From positions 11,692 through 75,691 of the forward strand of contig JAVBRO010000017.1 in the NCBI GenBank assembly GCA_031547885.1: 64,000 nt of DNA. Direction: 5' to 3'. Both the position numbers and the translations under genes were made by a program. This document shows positions 6,377 through 14,518 of this stretch, piece by piece. The stretch comes from UBA940 sp031547885 (GTDB taxonomy: Bacteria; Bacteroidota; Bacteroidia; Bacteroidales; Rikenellaceae). The notes beneath the pieces were generated by a model that searched no databases, was not told where the DNA came from, and was given only the letters and a program-made list of their open reading frames with translations. Position 1 is the stretch's first letter, and the number at the start of each line of letters is the position of its first letter.

Positions 6377-8449
6377 ATGAAAAGATTTTTCACATTAATT
6401 ATTGCCGGTTTTCTGGCATTTCCGGCCTTTGCCGACGAGGGATTGTGGCTCCCGTCACAGATCGAGGGCCAGGTAAAAGAGATGCGCAAAAAGGGTTTCA
6501 AGCTGAAAGCCGCAGACCTCTACAGCCCCGATAAGCCGTCGCTGAGCGATGCCATTGTGATGTTCGGCGGCGGCTGTACGGGAGCGATAGTTTCCGAAGA
6601 AGGACTGCTGCTCACCAACCACCACTGTGGTTACGGAGAGATACAAAAGCACAGCAGCCTCGCACACGACTACCTCACGAACGGCTTCTGGGCGATGAAC
6701 AAGGATGAAGAACTGCCCAATCCGGGACTTACTGTGAAGATAATGGTCCGCATGGAGGACGTGACGGAAGCGGTTGCCGCCGGACGCCGTGCGGAGATAC
6801 TTAAAGAGGCCGAGAAGGGCGGGCGCTACAAAGCCGAGATCAAGCCGATTTATTATGGCAACCAGCAGTGGCTGTGGGTTTACGAGGTCTTTACGGACGT
6901 CAGGCTGGTGGCCGCGCCGCCGTCGTCGATCGGTAAATTCGGCGGCGACACCGATAACTGGATGTGGCCGCGCCACACGGGCGATTTCTCGGTTTTCCGC
7001 ATCTATGCCGGCGCCGACAACCGGCCGGCCGGTTACTCCCCCGGCAATGTGCCGTACAAACCCGCAAAATTTTTCACCGTTTCCGACAAAGGATTCAAAC
7101 CGGGCGACTTCACTTTCGTCTACGGTTTTCCCGGCACCACCCAGGAATATGTCACTTCCGACGCCGTCCGCTATATCCTCGAACGATCGAACCCGATGCG
7201 CATCGACCTGCGTACCCGGAGGCTCGATATCATCAGAGCCGCCAGCGACGCCGATCCCGCCACGCGCATAAAATACGCCTCGAAGCACGCCTCGATAGCC
7301 AACGGCTGGAAAAAATGGCAGGGCGAGAGCCGCGGTCTCAAACGTATGGGCACGATTGAAACCAAACTCGCTTACGAGGCTGAATTCCGCGCCTGGGCCG
7401 CCTCACGACCCGAATACGCACATCTTTTGGACAGCCTGGAAGTGGCTTATGCAAAAAACAGCACTGGTTTTTACCGCGCCCAACTGCTCCAGGAAACGGT
7501 CCGTGCAATAGAGCTGAATTCCTTCATTACAGATATTATGGCCGCCCTCATGAAGACCAAAGGCAAAGGTTTGCTTCCGGAAGATGTGGAAGCGGCCGAG
7601 GCTTTCTATAAAGATTACGAACCGGGGATCGACCGCCGCATAGCGGCCGAAATGCTGAGAGGGCTGATGGAATATTCCGATGTGGAACAGGTTTATATCA
7701 CTCGGCTTGCGGACTCGCTCGGGGGTTATGATGCCATTGCCGACTGGATATTCGACAACAGCGTATTCGTGTCGCGCGAAAAATTCTTCGGGGCGTTGCG
7801 CGACAGTTCGCTCGTCGACGCCATCGGCTCAGACCCCATGCATCATGTGACCGGCAAAGCTGCAAGCTCACTGCACCCTTCGACACATGCATCCTGGCCG
7901 CAACTAAGTTCGATGCCGTCGATATCCAAATGGTACAAGCTGTACATGAAAGCGTTGATGGAGTTCGACACGGAGCGCCGGTTTTATCCCGACGCCAACT
8001 CCACGCTGCGCATAGCATACGGCGAAGTAGAGGGCTACCGCTATGAGGATGCCGTGTGGCACGACTGCACGACCACCATCGACGGCATCATGGCTAAGGA
8101 CAATCCCGATATTTATGACTACGATATTCCCGACCGCCTGCGAGAACTCTACGCGGCTCGCGATTACGGCCGCTGGACGGCTGAGGTGGACGGCCGCCGG
8201 ACGGTTCCGGTCTGTTTCATCGCGACGAACCACACTTCGGGAGGCAATTCCGGAAGTCCGATCCTGAACGCCCGCGGCGAGCTTCTGGGGTTGAACTTCG
8301 ACCGCACATGGCTCAGCACGATGAGCGACATCGAGTTCGACCCTGAGATCTGCCGCAATATTTCGGTGGATATCCGCTACGTGATGTTCGTGATCCAGAA
8401 GGTAGGCGGTGCTCAGTGGCTGCTCGACGAGATTACTTTCAGCAAATAA
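6377..8449 (+). CDS. S46 family dipeptidyl peptidase, DPP11-type
   Basis: About 690 residues. MKRFFTLIIAGFLAFPAFA is a signal peptide, so the protein is periplasmic; ATGs at 6356 and 6371 are alternative starts. Catalytic elements of S46 exopeptidases are present: His in LLTNHHCGYG, Asp in the DTDNWMWPRHTGDF region, and Ser in GGNSGSP. Eighteen residues after that Ser is Arg (LNFDR). In this family the position is Arg in DPP11 (cleaves after Asp/Glu) and Gly in DPP7, so acidic P1 specificity is inferred. The enzyme would release dipeptides from oligopeptides for uptake. The gene starts inside a GAAAAATGAAGAATGA-type repeat at the end of maf and is followed by an inverted-repeat element. Confidence 0.88.
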   Translation: MKRFFTLIIAGFLAFPAFADEGLWLPSQIEGQVKEMRKKGFKLKAADLYSPDKPSLSDAIVMFGGGCTGAIVSEEGLLLTNHHCGYGEIQKHSSLAHDYLTNGFWAMNKDEELPNPGLTVKIMVRMEDVTEAVAAGRRAEILKEAEKGGRYKAEIKPIYYGNQQWLWVYEVFTDVRLVAAPPSSIGKFGGDTDNWMWPRHTGDFSVFRIYAGADNRPAGYSPGNVPYKPAKFFTVSDKGFKPGDFTFVYGFPGTTQEYVTSDAVRYILERSNPMRIDLRTRRLDIIRAASDADPATRIKYASKHASIANGWKKWQGESRGLKRMGTIETKLAYEAEFRAWAASRPEYAHLLDSLEVAYAKNSTGFYRAQLLQETVRAIELNSFITDIMAALMKTKGKGLLPEDVEAAEAFYKDYEPGIDRRIAAEMLRGLMEYSDVEQVYITRLADSLGGYDAIADWIFDNSVFVSREKFFGALRDSSLVDAIGSDPMHHVTGKAASSLHPSTHASWPQLSSMPSISKWYKLYMKALMEFDTERRFYPDANSTLRIAYGEVEGYRYEDAVWHDCTTTIDGIMAKDNPDIYDYDIPDRLRELYAARDYGRWTAEVDGRRTVPVCFIATNHTSGGNSGSPILNARGELLGLNFDRTWLSTMSDIEFDPEICRNISVDIRYVMFVIQKVGGAQWLLDEITFSK

Positions 8450-8464
8450 GAAAGGGAAATCTTT

Positions 8465-8598
8465 CATTGCCGTCGATTTTAACCGACGGATACCGATGCC
8501 GCAACAACTCCGGCTTTAGCCCAACTGTTTTTTATTTGGGCTGAAGCCCGATCGGAATGAGGCTCTTTGTTATCCGTCAGCTAAAGCAGACGGCAATG
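8465..8598. repeat. Inverted-repeat element between S46 peptidase and nadB
   Basis: Terminal arms CATTGCCGTC (8465-8474) and GACGGCAATG (8589-8598) extend inward as imperfect pairing to GACGGATA/TATCCGTC. An inner hairpin pairs GGCTTTAGCCCAA with TTGGGCTGAAGCC. It lies between convergent genes and could also act as a bidirectional terminator. No transposase. Confidence 0.75.
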
Positions 8599-8615
8599 AT
8601 TTTGACATTATCGTC

Positions 8616-10178
8616 TTACTCGGTTACAGGATAATCGGTTGAATAGTGCAGGCCGACGCTCTCTTTCAGAAGGCGTGCCTGCTTGATTATCAGGTAACCC
8701 ACGGTTATCATGTTGCGAAGCTCGCACAAGGGTTTGCTCGGGGTGGTTTTCCCGTATAGCTCCTCGGTCTCCCACCAGATCGTCTCCAGACGCCGCATGG
8801 CGCGGTCGAGGCGCAGGTTCGAGCGCACGATCCCCACGTAGTTGCTCATTATCTGCTGCATCTCCTTGGCATTCTGGGTGATGAGTACCATCTCTTCGGG
8901 AGCGGCCGTGCCTTCGTCGTTCCAGTCGGGAATACCTTCCTGTAGCTCGACCCACTCCAGAAGCGGTGAGGTATGGCGCGCTGCCTGGTCGGCGTAGACT
9001 AGGGCCTCGATAAGTGAGTTCGACGCGAGGCGGTTGGCTCCGTGAAGGCCCGTACACGACGCTTCGCCCAGTGCGTAGAGCCGTTTGATGGATGTTTCGC
9101 CGTTGAGGTTGACCTTCACGCCGCCCGTGCAGTAGTGCGCCGCCGGAACCACCGGGATCATGTCGCGCGTGATGTCGATGCCGATCGAGAGGCACTTTTC
9201 GTAGATGTTCGGAAAGTGGTCGATGGTCTCCTGCGCCTGTCGGTGGGTCACGTCCAGATAGACGTAGTCGTCGCCGCGTATCTTCATTTCATGGTCGATG
9301 CTGCGGGCCACTATGTCGCGCGGGGCCAGCGACCCCATCGGATGATATCGCTGCATGAACTCTTCGCCGTCCTGCAGCCTGAGTACCGCCCCGAAACCGC
9401 GCATAGCCTCGGAAATGAGAAACGACGGCCGCTCTCCCGGATTGTAGAGCGAAGTGGGGTGGAACTGGATATACTCCATATCCTGAGTGACCCCTTTCGC
9501 GCGGTGGACCATGGCGATCCCGTCGCCGGTTGCAACGTGGGGATTGGTTGTGGTGTGGTAGACGTTGCCCACGCCCCCCGTCGCAACGACCGTGAATTTC
9601 GCGCGGAAAGTGTGTATCTCTTCGGTTTCCAAATTCAGCACGTAGGCCCCGAAACAGACTATCTTCCTGCTGTGCTTGGTGACCAGTTCTCCCAGGTGGT
9701 GCTGCGTCAGCAGGTCGACCGCGAAATGGTTCTCCAGGATGGTGATGTTGAGGTGCTTGCGGGCCTGTTCGACGAGTGCGCGTTCGATCTCGGCCCCCGT
9801 CAGGTCCTTATGGTGGAGTATGCGGTGCTGGGTGTGGCCCCCTTCGCGCGCAAGCTCGTAGCTCCCGTCGGATTTGCGGTCGAACCGCGTTCCCCAATCG
9901 ATCAGGTTGCGGATCAGCTCCGGTGCCCGCCTCACGACGAGGTTCACCGCGTCGAGGTCACACTTGCCCGCTCCGCACACCAGCGTATCTTCGATATGCT
10001 TCTCGAAAGAGTCCGCCTCGTCGGTTACAGAACTTATGCCGCCCTGCGCGAACCGGGTGTTGCTCTCCGTCACCGCCGACTTCGTGACGATCGTCACGCG
10101 GCCGTTGTCGGCAGCCTTCAGCGCGAAACTCAGTCCCGCCGCTCCGCTGCCTATTACCAGATAATCCGTATCCACCAT
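8616..10178 (-). CDS. nadB: L-aspartate oxidase
   Basis: 520 residues, normal NadB length. FAD-dependent oxidation of L-aspartate to iminoaspartate, the first step of de novo NAD synthesis; fumarate can serve as electron acceptor without oxygen. The FAD site YLVIGSGAAGLSFALKAA is at the N-terminus; NTRFAQGGIS, EMKIRGDDYVYLDVTH, HYCTGGVKVNLNGETS and GANRLASNSLIEALVYA are characteristic. The ATG at 10178 lies 20 bp after a TAACTTTG box. nadA and nadC are not adjacent. Confidence 0.96.
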   Translation of the reverse strand: MVDTDYLVIGSGAAGLSFALKAADNGRVTIVTKSAVTESNTRFAQGGISSVTDEADSFEKHIEDTLVCGAGKCDLDAVNLVVRRAPELIRNLIDWGTRFDRKSDGSYELAREGGHTQHRILHHKDLTGAEIERALVEQARKHLNITILENHFAVDLLTQHHLGELVTKHSRKIVCFGAYVLNLETEEIHTFRAKFTVVATGGVGNVYHTTTNPHVATGDGIAMVHRAKGVTQDMEYIQFHPTSLYNPGERPSFLISEAMRGFGAVLRLQDGEEFMQRYHPMGSLAPRDIVARSIDHEMKIRGDDYVYLDVTHRQAQETIDHFPNIYEKCLSIGIDITRDMIPVVPAAHYCTGGVKVNLNGETSIKRLYALGEASCTGLHGANRLASNSLIEALVYADQAARHTSPLLEWVELQEGIPDWNDEGTAAPEEMVLITQNAKEMQQIMSNYVGIVRSNLRLDRAMRRLETIWWETEELYGKTTPSKPLCELRNMITVGYLIIKQARLLKESVGLHYSTDYPVTE

Positions 10179-10197
10179 TTTCTTATCTTTGACCCCG

Positions 10198-10205
10198 CAA
10201 AGTTA
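10198..10205 (-). promoter_or_regulatory. -7 box for nadB
   Basis: TAACTTTG on the - strand matches TAnnTTTG; predicted start about 13 bases before the nadB ATG. Confidence 0.6.
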
Positions 10206-10217
10206 GGAAAATGAAAT

Positions 10218-10310
10218 CATGAATCATGAATCATGAATCATAAATTGAAGTGCGAAACTGTGTTTTGCATCCTTTTTCACTTTCAATTTTCAATTTTCAA
10301 TTTTCAATTA
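10218..10310. repeat. Short-period tandem repeats between nadB and xerD
   Basis: AATCATG units (about 10218-10243) and four TTTTCAAT-type units (about 10280-10310) occupy most of this gap. Confidence 0.7.
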
Positions 10311-10312
10311 GC

Positions 10313-10320
10313 TACATTTG
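10313..10320 (+). promoter_or_regulatory. -7 box directly before xerD
   Basis: TACATTTG matches TAnnTTTG and ends only 5 bases before the ATG at 10326, so transcription would begin at or next to the start codon (leaderless mRNA). Confidence 0.55.
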
Positions 10321-10325
10321 TGCCT

Positions 10326-11228
10326 ATGGCAGAGGCACTAAAACGCTGGGATGAACTTTCCCGCAAATACCGCAACTATATAAAGCTCGAAAAACGGCTC
10401 TCGGACAACACTGTGGAGTCGTATATGCGTGATCTGGGGCAGTTCGCGGGGTTCGTCACGGCGGAATACAATGTCGCGCCCAGATGGGTGACGGCCCCGA
10501 TGGTCGAGGCTTTCATGGCGTCGCTGTACGATCTAGGGGCCGAAAAGGCCACCCAGGCTCGAATTCTGAGCGGTGTGAAAAGTTTTTTCAACTTCCTGCT
10601 GCTCGAGGAGGTGATAGATTCGTCGCCCGCCGAGTTCATCGACGGCCCGAAGATCGGGCGCAAACTCCCAGAAGTGCTTTCGACGGGCGAGATCGACCGC
10701 ATCATTGGCGCGGTGGACGAGACCACCGACCTCGGTATCCGCAACGCGGCGATGCTCGAGACGCTTTACAGCTGCGGCCTGAGGGTCTCGGAGCTCACTG
10801 GCCTGCGTCTGGGCGACCTCTTTTTCGACGACGGATTTATCCGCGTGACAGGCAAAGGCGACAAACAGCGTCTGGTACCGGTGAGTGCGGCGGCCCGCGA
10901 CCGCATCCGGAAGTACCTTGCCGTGCGCGACGGCCGCGGCAATATCGACACGCTGTTCCTGAACAACCGTGGCAAGGGACTGACGCGCGTGATGATCTTC
11001 ACGATCATAAAAGAGGTCACGGCTGCCGCCGGGATCGACAAGACGGTTAGTCCGCACACTCTGCGCCACAGTTTTGCGACCCACCTGCTGGAAGGCGGCG
11101 CGAGCATCCGCCAGGTCCAGGAGATGCTGGGCCACGAGAGCATCCTCACGACCGAGATCTATACACATCTCGACACCGCACACCTGAAAAAGACCATCGA
11201 CGAGCACCATCCGCTGGCCCGAAAATAG
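10326..11228 (+). CDS. xerD: Site-specific tyrosine recombinase XerC/XerD type
   Basis: 300 residues, the usual XerC/D length. An N-terminal SAM-like core-binding domain (about 10-105) precedes the catalytic domain with Arg in SCGLRVSELTGL, Lys in GKGDKQR, His-x-x-Arg in SPHTLRHSFATHLL, and nucleophile Tyr in TEIYTHLD. Resolves chromosome dimers at dif with its partner and FtsK. Length and close match to the house-keeping form argue against a phage or conjugative-element integrase, and no mobile genes surround it. XerD versus XerC is assigned on general similarity only. Confidence 0.88.
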   Translation: MAEALKRWDELSRKYRNYIKLEKRLSDNTVESYMRDLGQFAGFVTAEYNVAPRWVTAPMVEAFMASLYDLGAEKATQARILSGVKSFFNFLLLEEVIDSSPAEFIDGPKIGRKLPEVLSTGEIDRIIGAVDETTDLGIRNAAMLETLYSCGLRVSELTGLRLGDLFFDDGFIRVTGKGDKQRLVPVSAAARDRIRKYLAVRDGRGNIDTLFLNNRGKGLTRVMIFTIIKEVTAAAGIDKTVSPHTLRHSFATHLLEGGASIRQVQEMLGHESILTTEIYTHLDTAHLKKTIDEHHPLARK

Positions 11229-11251
11229 TCCGGATAACGCTGTGGGATAAT

Positions 11252-11329
11252 GTCATCCCGAGGTAAGCGCAGCGGCGAGGGATCTACCGCTCAATATGTG
11301 GCAGATTCCTCACTGCGTTTCGGAATGAC
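11252..11329. repeat. GTCATTCCGAG inverted-repeat element (family B), copy 1
   Basis: Starts GTCATCCCGAG and ends CGGAATGAC, with internal GAGGGATCTACC ... GGCAGATTCCTC pairing. It lies between the xerD stop and the stop codon of the convergent epimerase gene. Other copies: 12642, 23780, 29066, 31081. Confidence 0.85.
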
Positions 11330-11330
11330 A

Positions 11331-12383
11331 TTATTTCTGGGGCTTGTTTTCTTGAAGATAAGTCTTAACGACCCGGTCGACCGTCTCCCGCAGGGGCGTG
11401 TACCGGGATCCGCATACGTTCGTCAGTTTTTCGCCGCTGTAGCGGTTGCCTTTCAGTATGCTGTCGATGTTGCTGCGGGTAATGCCACGATTTTTCATAA
11501 GGCGCAAGGCTGTTGCAAGGCGGATCATACCATAGATGGACAGTGCCAAAATTTTTCCTACCTTTATGAATGGTTTGCGCCGTCCGGCCGCTTCGGCTCC
11601 GAGGCTTATCAGTTCGCGGTAGGAGAGGCATTCTCCGGCGATGATAAAATTCTCTCCTTCGGATGCCGGGCATCGGTCGACGGCAATATACGCGCGCGCG
11701 ACGTCGCGTACATCCACATAGGCCATAACCCCGCCGGTGTAGAACGGTATGCCGCCCGAGATCATCGGAATCAGCGCCGAACTTCCGTTCATCGACCAGT
11801 CCCCCTCGCCCAGTACTACTGCGGGATAGAGTATCGTAAGCGATATGCCGGCATCGGCGGCGCGCTGCATTTCGCAGTCTGCCAGGAATTTACTTCTGGC
11901 ATAGGCGCTTCCGTGGTCGCCGTGTGCGGGATTCTCTTCGGTAATGGGCGCTTCGGTTGCGTTCGGGGCGAGTACGATAATGGAACTCGTGTGGATTATC
12001 CGGCGCACTCCGGCCGCGACGGCGGCTTCGGCCACACCGCGCGCCACCGCAACGTTGTTTTCGATAAGCTGCTGTCCGGTCATCCCGTCGCCGGTCATGA
12101 TGGCCCCGGCGCAGTTAACTACGGTATCGACCCCGCGGAAAACCTCTGCGAGCGTCGCCGGATCCGTCAGACTTGTCTCGACGATGGTCAGAATACCTTC
12201 TCCGGGCCATTCGACGCCGACGCGCTGGAAAGTCCGACGCAGGTTTTCGATCCGTCCGCAGCTCCGCACGGGAAGTATAACATCGGCATAACCGGCACGC
12301 ACCATCTCCGCGGCCAGATGGCTGCCGATCATCCCGGTCGAGCCTGTCACGGCCACCCGGCGTTTTAAAGAGGTATTGTCCAT
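11331..12383 (-). CDS. NAD(P)-dependent epimerase/dehydratase family protein
   Basis: 350 residues from MDNTSLKRRVAVTGSTG. The Rossmann motif TGSTGMIGSHLAAEM and the SDR Tyr-x3-Lys site (SAYARSKFLADCE) mark an extended short-chain dehydrogenase/reductase. An in-frame ATG at 12428 would add 15 residues with no family match. Likely acts on a nucleotide sugar or a sterol/flavonoid-like ketone; the substrate is unknown. It is a single gene, convergent with xerD. Confidence 0.82.
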   Translation of the reverse strand: MDNTSLKRRVAVTGSTGMIGSHLAAEMVRAGYADVILPVRSCGRIENLRRTFQRVGVEWPGEGILTIVETSLTDPATLAEVFRGVDTVVNCAGAIMTGDGMTGQQLIENNVAVARGVAEAAVAAGVRRIIHTSSIIVLAPNATEAPITEENPAHGDHGSAYARSKFLADCEMQRAADAGISLTILYPAVVLGEGDWSMNGSSALIPMISGGIPFYTGGVMAYVDVRDVARAYIAVDRCPASEGENFIIAGECLSYRELISLGAEAAGRRKPFIKVGKILALSIYGMIRLATALRLMKNRGITRSNIDSILKGNRYSGEKLTNVCGSRYTPLRETVDRVVKTYLQENKPQK

Positions 12384-12440
12384 AGTTGCTGAAAACAGAC
12401 AATTTTCAGATGTGGGATGGCGTTTCATAGTATGAGTTTC

Positions 12441-12480
12441 TACCCTTTTTTATTTCAATTAATTGAAATAAAAAAGGGTA
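12441..12480. terminator. Perfect 40-bp palindrome / bidirectional terminator
   Basis: TACCCTTTTTTATTTCAATT followed exactly by its reverse complement. On the - strand it overlaps the 3' end of the SRP RNA and supplies its U-run; on the + strand it also ends in a poly-A/poly-T hairpin. Confidence 0.85.
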
Positions 12481-12572
12481 AGCTACTCACATCGCACCGC
12501 TTCGACCGCCTACCCTTGCTGCCTTCCGACCCTGGGGGATTCAGCAGGAGCTGGTCGTGTGAGACTTACCCG
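12476..12572 (-). ncRNA. ffs: Signal recognition particle RNA, small bacterial type (4.5S)
   Basis: The conserved SRP core CAGGGTCGGAAGGCAGCAAG is read on the - strand with the apical GGAA-type tetraloop and symmetric loop expected for the Ffh-binding site. The ends GGGTAAG and CTTACCC close a long terminal helix, giving an RNA of about 97 nt. A T-run follows directly. The RNA works with Ffh and with FtsY, whose gene is cut at the right edge of this window. Confidence 0.93.
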
Positions 12573-12613
12573 ATGAAAAAATAGGAAAAAACGGCGAGTA
12601 ACCAAAAAATAAA

Positions 12614-12621
12614 TATCTTTG
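12614..12621 (+). promoter_or_regulatory. -7 box, probably for mltG
   Basis: TATCTTTG matches TAnnTTTG. The nearest + strand gene is mltG at 12822, so the leader would be about 190 nt and would contain the family B element. Confidence 0.45.
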
Positions 12622-12641
12622 TCGCGAAAACTGAATTTAAA

Positions 12642-12799
12642 GTCATTCCGAGCGAGGTCGATTTTATGAGGTAATGCAGAATTAAACGGTCTATCGACCG
12701 ACGAGGAACCTACCGCTTTATTATAAGGAAGTTTCCTCGTAGGCAGAGGTTTAATTACAATATCTTGAATCCGGATTCGTCTGCCTCTGTCGGGATGAC
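12642..12799. repeat. Family B inverted-repeat element, copy 2 (long form)
   Basis: Starts GTCATTCCGAG and ends GTCGGGATGAC; about 158 bp with extra internal arms, ACGAGGAACCTACC pairing with GGAAGTTTCCTCGT. It ends 22 bp before the mltG ATG. An upstream open frame that would extend mltG runs through it and is rejected. Confidence 0.8.
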
Positions 12800-12821
12800 A
12801 AAACGATTTCTTGAATCAATA

Positions 12822-13853
12822 ATGAAGAAACAGACCCGAAAAATAATAATCTGGCTTGCCGCCGCAGTGGTAATACTGGGAGCTGCAGCCGTATGTTCCG
12901 TCCTTTATGTGGCCAAGGGCGACGCCGTTGTGAACGAAGGCTCGCTCTATGTTCCGCGCGGGACCGATTTCCCTACTCTCGTCGACTCGCTGCGTGCAGG
13001 CGAAAAGATCCGCTTCGTCAAGCCTTTCGAAATATACTCCGGGCGCATCGGCCTCACCGAAAAAGTCAAGCCGGGGCACTATGTGCTGAAAAACGGCATG
13101 AGCGTGATCGACATAGCCCGGATGCTAAACCTGGGACAGCAGACCCCGGTCAATGTTGTCGTAAGGGCTTCGCGCCTGCCTGCGCAGTTGGCAGGGCGTG
13201 TCGCAAAGCAGATAGAGGCCGACTCGGTCTCGCTGCAGGCCGCGATGAACGACCCGAAGATACTGGCCGAATACGGTTTCAAAAATGAGCTGGAAATGTT
13301 TTCGGTGTTCATTCCCAATACATATGAATTCTGGTGGACGGTGACGCCCGAAGAGTTTGTCGCCCGAATGAAAAAGGAGTACGACCGTTTCTGGACGGAC
13401 GAACGCGAAAAAAAGCTGAAACGCACCGGTCTGAACAGGATGGATGCCATCACGCTGGCTTCGATACTTTGCGAAGAGACGCAGAAGACCGATGAAATGC
13501 CCACAATGGCGGGTGTTTACCTGAACCGCCTTAACACAGGGATGCCTCTGCAGGCCGACCCTACGGTCAAATACGCGATGGGCGATTTCACGCTGAGGCG
13601 CATACTGAAAAAACACCTGCAGGCCGATTCTCCTTACAATACATACCGCAACAAGGGCCTTCCGCCCACTCCGATCTGCATGCCGTCGATAGCGGCCATC
13701 GATGCCGTCCTCGATTACAAGTCGCATAAATACATCTATTTCTGTGCGAAAGAGGATTTTTCAGGCTATCACAATTTCGCCGAAAGCTACAGCCAGCATC
13801 TCCAGAACGCCAGGCGTTATTCGGCCGAACTCAACAAACGAAACATTCATTGA
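12822..13853 (+). CDS. mltG: Endolytic murein transglycosylase MltG (YceG-like)
   Basis: 343 residues. One N-terminal membrane helix (about 9-30, IIIWLAAAVVILGAAAVCSVLYV) anchors the periplasmic YceG domain. Cleaves nascent peptidoglycan strands and may set glycan length. The catalytic region reads ASILCEETQKTDEMPTMAGVY followed by LNTGMPLQADPTVKYAMG and PYNTYRNKGLPPTPICMPS, all family hallmarks; Glu in CEETQ is the likely catalytic acid. The ATG at 12822 is preferred because the longer frame upstream is repeat sequence. Confidence 0.93.
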   Translation: MKKQTRKIIIWLAAAVVILGAAAVCSVLYVAKGDAVVNEGSLYVPRGTDFPTLVDSLRAGEKIRFVKPFEIYSGRIGLTEKVKPGHYVLKNGMSVIDIARMLNLGQQTPVNVVVRASRLPAQLAGRVAKQIEADSVSLQAAMNDPKILAEYGFKNELEMFSVFIPNTYEFWWTVTPEEFVARMKKEYDRFWTDEREKKLKRTGLNRMDAITLASILCEETQKTDEMPTMAGVYLNRLNTGMPLQADPTVKYAMGDFTLRRILKKHLQADSPYNTYRNKGLPPTPICMPSIAAIDAVLDYKSHKYIYFCAKEDFSGYHNFAESYSQHLQNARRYSAELNKRNIH

Positions 13854-13981
13854 TCTGGTTTAAGGCTTGATGTGTTTCTAAAATCGCAACAATAGTTGCG
13901 CCGTATTTCTCTTATCGTATTTTATGTGGGTTTTTTCCCGTTTCGTGCAATTTATTGTATGGATATTTTCTCTATTTTTTG

Positions 13982-13989
13982 TAGTTTTG
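13982..13989 (+). promoter_or_regulatory. -7 box for Fur/PerR-family gene
   Basis: TAGTTTTG matches TAnnTTTG, 23 bases before the ATG at 14013; a TTG at 13955-13957 is a possible but widely spaced -33. Confidence 0.6.
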
Positions 13990-14012
13990 TCAAAGTGGAT
14001 ATCAATACAAAT

Positions 14013-14444
14013 ATGACACCAACCATGAAAGTCCGGGAATGCCTTCTGTCACACGGAATTCGTCCTTCGGCCCAGAGAATGGCGGTTATGGGCTTCCTGC
14101 TCGACAACCGCATCCATCCCACAGTAGAGCAGATATATTCGGCGCTCTCGCCCGAAATGCCCACGCTGTCGAAAACTACCGTCTATAATACGCTGAAGAT
14201 ACTCGAGAGCCGCGGGGCGATCCTGGCGATCGACATCGACCCGGCGTGCGAACGTTTCGACGCCGACACTTCGGTTCACGGGCACGCTTATTGCCGCGTG
14301 TGCGGCGCTGTTTCCGACGTGTGGCTCAGGGACGGCAGGTTCGCTGTGAAAAACGCTCCTGAAGGGATGATCGTCCACAGTGTACAACTGTCGTATAAGG
14401 GTGTCTGCGCGGATTGCGCGGCACAGGAAAGTGCATCGGCTTAA
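14013..14444 (+). CDS. Fur family transcriptional regulator (PerR-like)
   Basis: 143 residues from MTPTMKVRECLL. N-terminal winged helix (IRPSAQRMAVMGFLLDNRIHPTVEQIYSAL ... TLSKTTVYNTLKIL), then a dimerisation domain with two CxxC pairs (CRVCG and CADCA) for the structural zinc, and HGHAYC and FDAD ligands. In gut Bacteroidetes such proteins usually respond to peroxide or iron; PerR is favoured by the overall look but not proven. An in-frame start at 13896 would put 39 extra residues across the promoter and is unlikely. The gene ends at a strong bidirectional terminator. Confidence 0.85.
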   Translation: MTPTMKVRECLLSHGIRPSAQRMAVMGFLLDNRIHPTVEQIYSALSPEMPTLSKTTVYNTLKILESRGAILAIDIDPACERFDADTSVHGHAYCRVCGAVSDVWLRDGRFAVKNAPEGMIVHSVQLSYKGVCADCAAQESASA

Positions 14445-14462
14445 AGTCGAAGTTTCCATAAT

Positions 14463-14504
14463 AAAACAACAAAGGAGAACTTTCGGGTTCTCCTTTGTTG
14501 TTTT
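14463..14504. terminator. Bidirectional rho-independent terminator
   Basis: An 18-bp perfect stem, AAAACAACAAAGGAGAAC/GTTCTCCTTTGTTGTTTT, with loop TTTCGG, between the convergent Fur-family and GH57 genes. Confidence 0.92.
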
Positions 14505-14518
14505 ATCCTGTCTGCTTA

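Noticed and set aside
10326..11228. Integrase of a phage or conjugative element
   Set aside because: Length and motifs match house-keeping XerC/D and no mobile-element genes or attachment repeats are nearby.
12765..12821. Upstream extension of mltG
   Set aside because: The added residues are translated from the end of a family B repeat; MKKQTRK followed by the membrane helix is the natural start.
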